This document shows, piece by piece, positions 30,258 to 38,844 of a stretch of DNA of 64,000 bases (position 1 is the stretch's first letter; each line of letters starts with the position of its first letter). A program made the translations under genes and the position numbers. A model generated the notes under the pieces. The model was given only the letters and a program-made list of their open reading frames with translations, was not told the DNA's origin and made no database searches. Origin of the DNA: Candidatus Bathyarchaeota archaeon (lineage in GTDB: Archaea > Thermoproteota > Bathyarchaeia > TCS64); assembly GCA_026014875.1 (NCBI GenBank), contig JAOZHO010000037.1, positions 186,001 through 250,000 on the forward strand, written 5' to 3'.

Positions 30258-30464
30258 CTACTCCCGCTTCTTGGCCTTGAGGAAAGTCTGCTTCTTCTTG
30301 CTACCCGGGGTCGCATGCCTCCTAGAGGCCTCGACCAACCCCTTCTCGATGAGGCGGGGTATGACCCCCGCCATCTTGAGGGGGACATCCTTGGCCATCA
30401 GGTCCCCCGCGCGAAGGATGAGTTCGTAGACCGTCCTCTCGACCTGGGACAGGCTCTCAAGCAC
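30258..30464 (-). CDS. Small winged-HTH-like protein
   Basis: LSQVERTVYELILRAGDLMAKDVPLKMAGVIPRLIEKGLVEASRR. Confidence 0.6.
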   Translation of the reverse strand: MLESLSQVERTVYELILRAGDLMAKDVPLKMAGVIPRLIEKGLVEASRRHATPGSKKKQTFLKAKKRE

Positions 30465-30532
30465 AGGTTCGGCCCCCCTGGGCCCCCTGATCTGTCATTA
30501 GTCAATCAACATTAAAAATATAGCTCAGGGGC

Positions 30533-30733
30533 TCAGCCGCCCACGATGACCGGGAAGACGACAACCCGATCCCCGGGTTTAAGCCTCGCGGAGGGCCAGA
30601 GACGGCGACCATTCACGAGGAGCCAGACCACTTTCCTGTCGAAAGCGTACGGAACGTCCTAGCCGAGGGACGCGATGAACTCCCCGAGGGTGGAGGGCTT
30701 CACCACAATTGTGACTGTGAGGCGCGGGTACAT
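30533..30733 (-). pseudogene. MoaD/ThiS-family ubiquitin-like protein with in-frame TAG at codon 25
   Basis: Direct translation MYPRLTVTIVVKPSTLGEFIASLG*DVPYAFDRKVVWLLVNGRRLWPSARLKPGDRVVVFPVIVGG; terminal GG; not in ORF track because of the TAG (30659..30661). Confidence 0.75.
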
Positions 30734-30783
30734 CCATCATCCACGGGGAAGGCGGATGAATTGTTTTCGCGAGAGTATGAGGC

Positions 30784-31710
30784 TCATAGATTCTTGGGGG
30801 TGAAGCCGTTGAGCCTCAGAATGTTCCCCCGGAATATGGCGTCGATGTCCTCCACGCTCACGATGGCGTCGGAACCCACACTTAGCGACTTCACGGCCTC
30901 GTACTGCTGCTCAAGGATGTTGATCCTGAAGCCCCGGGGGAAGAACGTCGAGTCGGTCCCGAAGATCACCTTCTCCGCGCCCCCCGTGGTGATGGCTCTC
31001 TCGAAGATCTTCCTGAGGTCGAGGTCGTAGGGGAGGTACCTCATCCATGAGTTGGAGCCGCTGGAGTCCATGTAGACGTTGTCGGCCTGATACTGGAGCA
31101 GCAGGAGCTCCCTGAAGAACCCGGCCCCGAAGTGGGCGATGACGAAGTTAAGGTCGGGGAAGTCCCGGGAGGGAACCTGGATGTCCAGGGGGTTTCCGTG
31201 GCGGAGGTCCGCCTGGCCCCCGATGGTGATGCCGAAGTGGAGGAAGACGGGGAACCGATGCTTCAGGGCCGCCTCGTAGACGGGGTAGCAGGCCGCGTCG
31301 TAGGCGTGGAGCTCGGGCCATGAGGAGGGGTAGAGCTTGATGCCCTGGAGGCCGTCCCTGGCCGCCTTGTCGACCTTCTCTGCGGCCTCTGTGTCGCCGG
31401 GGTTGATGTTGGCGTATCCCATGAAGCGCCCGGGGAATCTCGCCTTAGCCTCGAGGAATTCGTCGTAGGCCTCAGCTCCCACCATGAAGCCCATCGCCGT
31501 TATCCCGTACCTGTCCATCTCGTCCACCCACATCTGGGCGACATCGGTGGACTCGTCGGGGAGCTCGATGGAGGTCATGTCTGTCCTGGAGCGGGTCCTC
31601 TGCTCGAAGCCCTCCCGGGTCCTCCCCCTCAGGTTCCAAGCCTTCAGCGTGCTCGCGGTGAAGAAGTGAGCGTGGGCGTCCACCACCTCGATCCCGACTT
31701 TCGACAACAT
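30784..31710 (-). CDS. Metal-dependent amidohydrolase (amidohydrolase-2 TIM-barrel type)
   Basis: VVDAHAHFF; LQGIKLYPSSWPELHAYD; FPVFLHFG; NFVIAHFGAGFFRE; KVIFGTDS. Confidence 0.85.
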   Translation of the reverse strand: MLSKVGIEVVDAHAHFFTASTLKAWNLRGRTREGFEQRTRSRTDMTSIELPDESTDVAQMWVDEMDRYGITAMGFMVGAEAYDEFLEAKARFPGRFMGYANINPGDTEAAEKVDKAARDGLQGIKLYPSSWPELHAYDAACYPVYEAALKHRFPVFLHFGITIGGQADLRHGNPLDIQVPSRDFPDLNFVIAHFGAGFFRELLLLQYQADNVYMDSSGSNSWMRYLPYDLDLRKIFERAITTGGAEKVIFGTDSTFFPRGFRINILEQQYEAVKSLSVGSDAIVSVEDIDAIFRGNILRLNGFTPKNL

Positions 31711-31946
31711 CTCAGATATCCGTCCTGCGGTTACCCTTGAATAGCGGAGGCCTGATTGATATCTTTACTGCCTTCAACATATGTGGAAAGGCCGTTTTCT
31801 CAAAGTGTCAGTTATTAGAGGCTTATTTCGGCTTGCTTTCGTCGTATCAACTTAATTTAGTCATTTTTCAGGTTATTCCCGCTGATTCAGGGTTCTAGTC
31901 ACGAATATTATTTATACAGTTCTCCCGAGCTTCGATATAGATACAA

Positions 31947-33332
31947 TTGAATGAACGTCAAAGAATCGGCAGTGGGGATGCTATCAAAGTTCTACACCTT
32001 GAAGACCCTGAGCAACTGAACTGCGTGAAGCGCTTCCTAGGGGAAATGGAGGAGAGCTTAGAGATCGAGTCAATTGCATCACCCGACGAAGTCCCCTCGA
32101 TGATTCTGAATGGAACGTTCGACGCTATACTGGCGAATTACAGGATGTTAGAGAGGAATGGAATCGAGTTCGAGGAAAGGGTCCGACGGATCAAAGACAT
32201 CCCCTTCATTGGGTACCCGGGGCCAGGGAAAGAGGCTGTGATGGATGCCAACCTTCGAGGTGCGGAAGCCCAGCATGAGACTGACCCGAGACACTTCAGG
32301 ATCCTCGCAGACAGGCTCGTCGAGGCCGTAAAGAAAGACAGGGAGATCAGATGTCAAAAGGTCTCCCTGAAGGTGTTCGAGGCCCTGACCCGGGGTTCGG
32401 ATCTCCAGTCAACCATCGGAGAGATCATGAGGATCGTCCGTGAGGCATTTGGCATCGAGGCTGTGGGGATCCGCCTCCAGGAGGGGGAGGACTATCCCTA
32501 CTTCGTCTTCGACGGTTTCCATGACGAGCACATCCTCTTGGAGAACGAGCTCTGCGTAACCGACCTGGAGGGGCAATTGATGCGGGACGACGTGGGGAAC
32601 CCCGTCCTCGACTGCATGTGCGGCAACATCCTCAGGGGGCGCTTCGACCCCTCCAAGCCCTTCTTCACCGAGGGGGGGAGCTTCTGGACCAACTCCACCA
32701 CCGAGCTCCTCGCCTCCACCACCGTCGAGGACAGGCTCGTCAGGACCAGGAACACCTGTCAGGGCGAGGGCTACGAGTCGGTGGCCCTCATACCCATCCG
32801 GGACGACGGCGAGACACTTGGGCTCCTCCAGATGAACGACCGCCGCCCCGGATGCTTCAACATGGAGACGATCGGATTCCTCGAGGGTCTGGGGAAGATC
32901 ATCGGGAACAGCCTGGGGAGGGACACCAGGGGGCAGGAGGCCTTGGAGGAGCTGGAGATTCACAGGGAGACCCTCAGGAGCGCGCCCATACCGTCCCTCG
33001 TAATCGATCCCGACGACATGTCCATCCTCGGCGCGTCCTACTCCGCGGCCCAGATGACGGGCATCCCACTTGAGGAGTTACATGGGATCCCCTGCTACGA
33101 GGCCCTCAAGGGCTACGAATCCGTATGCGAAGACTACGGCGAGGAGTGCCCCCTCATGCAGATGCTCGAGAGGCGGGAGCAGACCTCCACGACGGCGAAC
33201 CCCCGCACAGGAAAGAGCGGCAAGGGGGGATTCATCGAGGAGTCGGCGAGCCCCATCAGAGGCCCCGACGGGGTCATAGAGCTCGTCTATCTCATGGTCC
33301 GGGAAGACTCTGGCCCCTCTAGGGCGATATGA
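31947..33332 (+). CDS. Sensory protein: degenerate receiver-like + GAF + PAS, no kinase domain
   Basis: IKVLHLEDPEQLNCVKRFL...FDAILANYRM; GAF-like region with CMCGNILRG; PAS GIPCYEALKGYESVCEDYGEECPLM. Confidence 0.75.
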   Translation: MNERQRIGSGDAIKVLHLEDPEQLNCVKRFLGEMEESLEIESIASPDEVPSMILNGTFDAILANYRMLERNGIEFEERVRRIKDIPFIGYPGPGKEAVMDANLRGAEAQHETDPRHFRILADRLVEAVKKDREIRCQKVSLKVFEALTRGSDLQSTIGEIMRIVREAFGIEAVGIRLQEGEDYPYFVFDGFHDEHILLENELCVTDLEGQLMRDDVGNPVLDCMCGNILRGRFDPSKPFFTEGGSFWTNSTTELLASTTVEDRLVRTRNTCQGEGYESVALIPIRDDGETLGLLQMNDRRPGCFNMETIGFLEGLGKIIGNSLGRDTRGQEALEELEIHRETLRSAPIPSLVIDPDDMSILGASYSAAQMTGIPLEELHGIPCYEALKGYESVCEDYGEECPLMQMLERREQTSTTANPRTGKSGKGGFIEESASPIRGPDGVIELVYLMVREDSGPSRAI

Positions 33333-33759
33333 GGGATGGCTTCACCTGTTTGACCCCTTTCATCACCATCAGCTCCTGGGTCAGCCGTTTGATCTCCTCC
33401 ACCTCTCCCTCGACCGCTATGACCTCCATCACTTTGTTCTCCTCGACATAGAATTGCTGAGTAGACCGCACCACCTGCCTGAACCTGTGCTGCACGAGGG
33501 CCACCCTCTCGATAAGGGTGGGCTTGTTGAGATAGTATAGGACGAGGATGGTGCCGACCACTATCCCGGTCTCTCGTGTTTTCCATTGGACGTCGGTGAT
33601 GAAGCTCCTTATCGCGTCATGGACGGCCTTGGACCTGTTCTCGTACCGCACGCTCCGCCAGGTCTCGTCGAATTCTTCGACGAGGGTCGGGGGGAGGGAT
33701 ATGCTGAATCTCCTCACGCTGCCGTCGTTGGACAAACTAACACCGGAGATATGTTGCAT
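33319..33759 (-). CDS. NikR-like ribbon-helix-helix + ACT-type regulator lacking most canonical Ni ligands
   Basis: RRFSISLPPTLVEEFDETWRSVRYENRSKAVHDAIRSFI; C-term LVQHRFRQVVRSTQQFYVEENKVMEVIAVEGEVEEIKRLTQELMVMKGVKQVK. Confidence 0.85.
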   Translation of the reverse strand: MQHISGVSLSNDGSVRRFSISLPPTLVEEFDETWRSVRYENRSKAVHDAIRSFITDVQWKTRETGIVVGTILVLYYLNKPTLIERVALVQHRFRQVVRSTQQFYVEENKVMEVIAVEGEVEEIKRLTQELMVMKGVKQVKPSLISP

Positions 33760-33786
33760 GAGGAGGGGATAACGTTTTTTAAATGG

Positions 33787-33812
33787 TGTTACGATCGGAT
33801 TAACTCGTAACA
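33787..33812. promoter_or_regulatory. Palindromic operator candidate TGTTACGA-N10-TCGTAACA
   Basis: Perfect 8-bp inverted repeat in the divergent NikR-like/ECF intergenic region. Confidence 0.65.
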
Positions 33813-33831
33813 TTTACGGGTTGATTCAATC

Positions 33832-34353
33832 ATGAACAGGACTAAAGTGTTGACAGTCGCGGCTCTCATGGCGGCGTTATCGAATATCCTCTCGATGGAG
33901 CCCTTCACCATCCCGATAACCATTGGCCCCTTCGTCTCAAGAATCCACTTCACCCAGATACCCATATTCCTCAGCGGGTATCTCGCGGGTCCATGGGCGG
34001 GTCTGTTGACGGGGGCTATTGGCGGGTTGTACATGAGCTTCATGATGGTACCTTTCGTCTTCGGGGGGCTGGCTCTCCTCGGTTTCTCGACGGGCTACAT
34101 CGCTAAACGGCTGAAGCTTAGGCCGTTCCTCTCAGCGATCCTCGCGTGGGCCATCCAATCGGTCTACGTCTACATCACCGATTACTACTGGTTCGCCTCA
34201 GTGCAGGGGATGCCGGGGCATGTGGCGATGGGGGTCGTCACGTCGATCTTGACGAAATTGACGGTTGAAGCGGTGATAGCCGCGATCTTTGTCGAGGTTG
34301 TGATCCTCTCTCTGGGGAGAACGGGCCTCCTATCCGTTCTCGGTGAGCGCTAG
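33832..34353 (+). CDS. ECF transporter S-component-like protein
   Basis: KVLTVAALMAALSNILSMEPFTIPITIGPFVSRIHFTQIPIFLSGYLAGPWAGLLTGAIGGL. Confidence 0.8.
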   Translation: MNRTKVLTVAALMAALSNILSMEPFTIPITIGPFVSRIHFTQIPIFLSGYLAGPWAGLLTGAIGGLYMSFMMVPFVFGGLALLGFSTGYIAKRLKLRPFLSAILAWAIQSVYVYITDYYWFASVQGMPGHVAMGVVTSILTKLTVEAVIAAIFVEVVILSLGRTGLLSVLGER

Positions 34354-34409
34354 AAGTCAGGGCCCCAAGATAATTATACGCCTTTCCGGGATTACAGCTT
34401 GTATCTGAA

Positions 34410-35627
34410 ATGGTTGATGCCGATAAGTTCTATTCGGAGCTGGGGAAGACGTTTGAGCCCGGGATAATTACTCAGGTGGTCCTCGCCGCGATGGATTCGG
34501 CGAAGCAGGGAAAGAAAATCATCGGGTTGACGGGTGGCATGTACGATCCCCCGTCCCTGCCTGGAGAGGAGGTGAGCAGGGTCCTGGCTGAGGCCTCGGA
34601 GGAGGATTGGAGGGAGATGCTCCAGTACGGGGGCACCGTGGGCTCTTTGGAGCTGAGGGAGGAGCTCTCCAAGTTCATGGCGGGTCACGGGATCGAGGCG
34701 GACCCCAACGGGGAGATCATCGTCACCACGGGGTCTCAGCAGGCGCTGGACTTGGTGGCGAGGGTCTTCCTGGATCCGGGGGATGTTGTTATCGTCGGTG
34801 CCCCTACGTATCTCTCTGCGTTGGGGGCGTTCAGGCAGTTCAACCCGGAGATCAGGTCGGTGGAGATCGATGAGGGGGGGATGAACGTGGAGGCCCTGGA
34901 GGCGGAGCTCGGAAGGATCGAGGCGGAGGGGAAGTGGGCCAAGCTCCTCTATCTGGTGCCGTCGTTCCAGAATCCGACGAGCACGATGCTCACGGTGGAG
35001 AGGAGGAAGAGGATCGTGGAGCTCGCGGAGGAGCACGACTTCATCATCCTGGAGGACAACCCCTACGGCTACATCTGTTTCGAGGGGGAAATGCCTACCC
35101 CGGTGATGGGGCTGGACGAGGGGGGGAGGACGATGTATACCAGCACCTTCAGCAAGATCGTGTCCCCGGGTATGAGGATCGGTTGGCTGGTGGCCCCCAG
35201 GGAGTTCATCTCCAAGATGGTGGAGGCGAAGAGCAACGTGAGCATCTGCAACGACGGGATCACCCAGTATGTGGCGGCTCAGCTGTTCAAGAGGGGGGAG
35301 GTGGAGAGGCAGATCCCCAAGGTTACCGAGGTGTACAGGCGTAAGAGGGATCTGATGCTGGAGGCGATGAAGACGAGCTTCCCTGTGGAGGCGGAGTGGA
35401 ACGATCCGGAGGGGGGGTTGTTCCTCTGGGTGAAGCTGCCGGAGCACGTGAACACCACGGAGATACTGATGGAGGCGGTGGAGAACGGCGTCGCCTTTAT
35501 CCCGGGGTCCAACTTCTTCGCCGAGCCGGTGCACAACTATATTCGGCTTAACTATAGCTTCCCGTCTGAGGCGGATATCGTTGAGGGTATCCAGATTCTG
35601 GGCGGGCTGCTGAAGAAGGCGGTCTAG
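34410..35627 (+). CDS. PLP-dependent aminotransferase class I/II (2-aminoadipate aminotransferase / MocR-catalytic-like)
   Basis: ITTGSQQALDLVARVFLDPGD, LVPSFQNPTSTMLTVERRKRI, STFSKIVSPGMRIGWLVAP. Confidence 0.93.
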   Translation: MVDADKFYSELGKTFEPGIITQVVLAAMDSAKQGKKIIGLTGGMYDPPSLPGEEVSRVLAEASEEDWREMLQYGGTVGSLELREELSKFMAGHGIEADPNGEIIVTTGSQQALDLVARVFLDPGDVVIVGAPTYLSALGAFRQFNPEIRSVEIDEGGMNVEALEAELGRIEAEGKWAKLLYLVPSFQNPTSTMLTVERRKRIVELAEEHDFIILEDNPYGYICFEGEMPTPVMGLDEGGRTMYTSTFSKIVSPGMRIGWLVAPREFISKMVEAKSNVSICNDGITQYVAAQLFKRGEVERQIPKVTEVYRRKRDLMLEAMKTSFPVEAEWNDPEGGLFLWVKLPEHVNTTEILMEAVENGVAFIPGSNFFAEPVHNYIRLNYSFPSEADIVEGIQILGGLLKKAV

Positions 35628-35829
35628 GGGCCTTTCCCTCCCCCGTTTTTTTAGGGGGTTTTTGTTTGTTTTCTGGGTGTTTGACGGTGTTTTCGGGTTG
35701 CTTTCGGGGTTGTTTTGGTACTGGATAGCACTTGTATGGCTACTGAATGGCTTGAATGGGGGTGGGGCTGTTTTATCGCGCGGGCGTGGACAAGAGTTAT
35801 AGAAGGATGTCACCCATCAGTTCTTGAAT

Positions 35830-36339
35830 ATGAGACTGGAAAAGAAGGATCTCAGGCTCCTCACCGTGGGAGACATCATGGTAAAAAAAGTGTTCACCAT
35901 AGATGCCGACGAGTCGATAAGACACGCTGCCGATCTGATGACGAGGCGAGGAATCGGCTGTCTCGTGGTGACTGAGAATGAGGCGGAGGGCGGTATAGCC
36001 GGTATCTTGACGGAGTCGGACATCTTGGGGAGGGTCGTGGCCGTGGGAGCTGACTCGGGGGAGACGCGGGTCAGGGTTGTGATGTCGAGGCCCTTAGTGG
36101 TTGCCGGCCCCGAGCTTCCCCTGGCGGATGCGGTGCGGCTTATGTTCGTCCACAAAGTCAAGAAGCTGCCTGTCGTGGATGGAGAGGGGGGATCTAAGCG
36201 GCTCGTTGGGCTGGTGACGTTGACGGATATCGCGGGTGTGCAGCCGGCGCTGATAGCGACGTTGAAGGAACTTTATGAGGATAAAGGGGAGGCTCCGCCC
36301 CGGACAATCAAGAAAGTGATGGATTACTACATCGTCTAA
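35830..36339 (+). CDS. Paired CBS-domain protein
   Basis: TVGDIMVKKVFTIDADESIRHAADLMTRRGIGCLVV... and VMSRPLVVAGPELPLADAVRLMFVHKVKKLPVV. Confidence 0.92.
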   Translation: MRLEKKDLRLLTVGDIMVKKVFTIDADESIRHAADLMTRRGIGCLVVTENEAEGGIAGILTESDILGRVVAVGADSGETRVRVVMSRPLVVAGPELPLADAVRLMFVHKVKKLPVVDGEGGSKRLVGLVTLTDIAGVQPALIATLKELYEDKGEAPPRTIKKVMDYYIV

Positions 36340-36477
36340 AGAGCGCCGCGCACGTTTATGCGTAAAGTAGAACCATGTGTACTATAGTGTATGTGCAAAG
36401 TGACTCTTCTTTCCTCTTTTATTGATCTGTGATAGCACTGGCAGAATATGAAAAAAGATAGATTGCCGTCGTTTACT

Positions 36478-37002
36478 CTAGCTCCAATAGAATTCAGGGA
36501 ATCTGGGAACGTACAGGAAGACGTGGATGAAGAGGAAGGAGGCCCCCATGAGCACCAGTAGGATGGCTTTCCCTCGGTGGGACTTCAATATCCGGTGGGA
36601 GAGAAGCCCCCACGTGAACACGTAGAGATCGTTCGCCACGATGTAGACCGGCAGAGTGGCCCCCGCCCCGTTCTTGATCAGGTGTTCGGCATCGTTCATG
36701 TAGGGAATGACCGCGCCGACCACGGCGAAGATCGCCAAAGCCAGAACCCGGATGACCACCCGGTTCTCCCGTTCACCGTACCCGTAGAGCCTCAACGTAA
36801 GATATGTGCCCAGGGCGGCGAGGGAACCATTGGCCGCGTGCCCCCACACGGTGAAGCCCGGGGGGACCCACGGGCCATAGGGCTGGAAATTGAAGCCGTA
36901 AATGAGGGACAGGCCCCTGTCCAGGATCATGAAAGAGAAGTAGAAGATGCCGACCGTGAGGAGAGCGGAGACTAGGGAGTCTTTCTTGGGGATCCGTGAC
37001 AT
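36478..37002 (-). CDS. Polytopic membrane protein of unknown function
   Basis: Several hydrophobic segments; intact ORF. Confidence 0.65.
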   Translation of the reverse strand: MSRIPKKDSLVSALLTVGIFYFSFMILDRGLSLIYGFNFQPYGPWVPPGFTVWGHAANGSLAALGTYLTLRLYGYGERENRVVIRVLALAIFAVVGAVIPYMNDAEHLIKNGAGATLPVYIVANDLYVFTWGLLSHRILKSHRGKAILLVLMGASFLFIHVFLYVPRFPEFYWS

Positions 37003-37345
37003 CTGAAAGAATCTGGACGATGGAGATAATAAGATAGTTTACGCAGGCGATGCTAAGCTAGCTCCTAAATATCTGGGTGATTCTCCGGGTATTCCGCGCT
37101 TCGCGCACGAAAAAAGGGAGATGTCTCCGCTGGAGCGTACGTATAGTAAGAAACTGCGGGGGGGTCATGCGTCGCCTCCGGTACCCTGCATTCTCGCGTC
37201 AGCCTGTGGCCACAATGGTTTGGCGCCCATCCTGGGGGTGAACGGTCTCCAGGAGTATGCGAGGCGGAACACGCAGACTCATCCATAACACCAGCGGCCA
37301 CAATAGTCAAAATTTATAACTCATAAAGGAAGATTCGATCTGACA

Positions 37346-37669
37346 ATGTCCAAACCACTAATCTCAAGGGCACGCAGAGCGGGTAACCTCCTCTTCCTCA
37401 GCGGAGTGATCGGGAAAGGCGATGACAAGGAGTCCAAGTTCAGGGACACCTTCGAGAAGATCAAAGGAGTGCTGGAGGAGAACGGATTGTCGCTGGAGAA
37501 CGTCGTGAACGCAACCGTCTACCTGGAAGACATCGACGACAGACCCAAGCACCTGAACCCCCTGTGGAGAGAGTATTTCCCGGGCATACCCCCGACACGC
37601 ACATGCGTCGAGGCGGGCCTCAACGGAGGCCAGATAGAGATAACCGTCGTAGCCGCGATACCTGACTGA
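37346..37669 (+). CDS. RidA (YjgF/YER057c/UK114) family protein
   Basis: FRDTFEKIKGVLEENGLSLENVVNATVYLEDI...WREYFPGIPPTRTCVEAGL; TATA-like ttataa upstream. Confidence 0.93.
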   Translation: MSKPLISRARRAGNLLFLSGVIGKGDDKESKFRDTFEKIKGVLEENGLSLENVVNATVYLEDIDDRPKHLNPLWREYFPGIPPTRTCVEAGLNGGQIEITVVAAIPD

Positions 37670-37690
37670 CACCTACGCACGCGTCAATCA

Positions 37691-37715
37691 ACCCTTGACG
37701 CTCCATATCAAGGGT
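37691..37715. terminator. Perfect 8-bp stem-loop downstream of ridA-like gene
   Basis: ACCCTTGA-cgctccata-TCAAGGGT. Confidence 0.35.
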
Positions 37716-37836
37716 ATAGAAACGGGAGACATATCCACTAGGGGCAGGGTTCGAACCCCACATCCTCTACCTATTTTGGGACATTCATGTCATAAAATAT
37801 ATATTCGCCGTTCCTGCCACAGGTGGGGGAATCAAA

Positions 37837-38016
37837 GTGAAACCATGTAATGCGTGCATAGAAGCCTTCGGCGAACCCGCGTGCAACCCCATGAAACACT
37901 GTTCACTCGAAGACGTCCCAGGCCTGTCCCCCGAAGAGGCTCTAGCCCACGTAGTCTCGGCGAAGCCCCTGCCCGATATCAATCAAAAGATCGTCCTGAA
38001 ACTGGCTCAGGACTGA
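37837..38016 (+). CDS. 59-aa small protein with four Cys in N-terminal half (not in ORF track)
   Basis: GTG start after GGTGGGGG; translation VKPCNACIEAFGEPACNPMKHCSLEDVPGLSPEEALAHVVSAKPLPDINQKIVLKLAQD. Confidence 0.65.
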   Translation: MKPCNACIEAFGEPACNPMKHCSLEDVPGLSPEEALAHVVSAKPLPDINQKIVLKLAQD

Positions 38017-38054
38017 CCATGCATAGAAAAAGAATGTAGAAAAGGGCCGAGGGA

Positions 38055-38441
38055 TCAGTACTCGACCGGAACCTGCTGCATCACCTGGAACAGCCTGAGG
38101 AACGCCTTGCTGTACCGGATGATCTCGCTCATGTTCCCCTTGAACATGAGCTGCCGGGTCATGATCGCGTTGGCCCCCTCGATCTCCCCCTTGTTCACCT
38201 GAGTCCAGATATCGTAGGGACCCTCCAAGGTGAAATCGGTCTTCTCCCCCTCCGCGAGCTCCCTCACCTCGGCGACCTTCCCGTTATCGAATTTTAAATA
38301 GATCGCCGGGACATCCGAGCCCTCGGTGACATTGAAAGTGAAGCTCGCGACGAAGGTTCGGGCCTTGATCTCGAACTCCTCGTCCCCGTTCGCGATCTCC
38401 TCCACCTTCATCCAATAATCCAAGCCCAAAAATCTGACCAT
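38055..38441 (-). CDS. SCP-2 sterol-transfer-like domain protein
   Basis: FTFNVTEGSDVPAIYLKFDNGKVAEVRELAEGEKTDFTLEGPYDIWTQVNKGEIEGANAIMTRQLMFKGNMSEIIRYSKAFLRL. Confidence 0.75.
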   Translation of the reverse strand: MVRFLGLDYWMKVEEIANGDEEFEIKARTFVASFTFNVTEGSDVPAIYLKFDNGKVAEVRELAEGEKTDFTLEGPYDIWTQVNKGEIEGANAIMTRQLMFKGNMSEIIRYSKAFLRLFQVMQQVPVEY

Positions 38442-38577
38442 AGAATATCCTCCGATGTTCGATCAAGAAGAGAGAACTGATATTAAATTGATTGCATCGG
38501 GGCGCCCCTCCCTGGAACAGCCATTCCAATGGGTTCCGGGGGGTTCCTGATATTCAGCGGACCCCTCATTGAACACG

Positions 38578-38742
38578 ATGGACTCCCTGATCAGGTACAT
38601 GATCTTCTTCCTAGCCTGCATGGCGGTAATCGTCCTGCTCACGTATCTCCCGAACCGAGGAGACGAGAGATCCGAGGAAACAGAGGAACCATCAGAGACC
38701 ATGGAGCAGGGGCTCGATCCCCTGCATCAGATCGAGGACTAG
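38578..38742 (+). CDS. 54-aa small single-TM protein (not in ORF track)
   Basis: MDSLIRYMIFFLACMAVIVLLTYLPNRGDERSEETEEPSETMEQGLDPLHQIED. Confidence 0.45.
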   Translation: MDSLIRYMIFFLACMAVIVLLTYLPNRGDERSEETEEPSETMEQGLDPLHQIED

Positions 38743-38844
38743 CGGCGAGTCGGGTCTCCCCCTGCGGTCACGGGAGGCGAAGCCGGTCAGCCACCCAAAT
38801 TTATATAGGGATAAGGGGTTGTCTGATGAATCGTCTCAGAGGTT

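Noticed and set aside
30533-30733. Pyrrolysine recoding as the explanation for the in-frame TAG
   Set aside because: TAG terminates many intact genes in this window and no pyl genes are visible; nonsense mutation or error is more parsimonious, though it should be checked.
34392-35813. 473-aa minus-strand ORF opposite the aminotransferase
   Set aside because: His/Arg/Pro-rich antisense shadow ORF.
37735-37775. tRNA 3'-end-like sequence (gcagggTTCGAACcccac...cctctacc)
   Set aside because: Only about 3 bp of T-stem can form on either strand and no D/anticodon/acceptor arms are found; not supportable as a tRNA.
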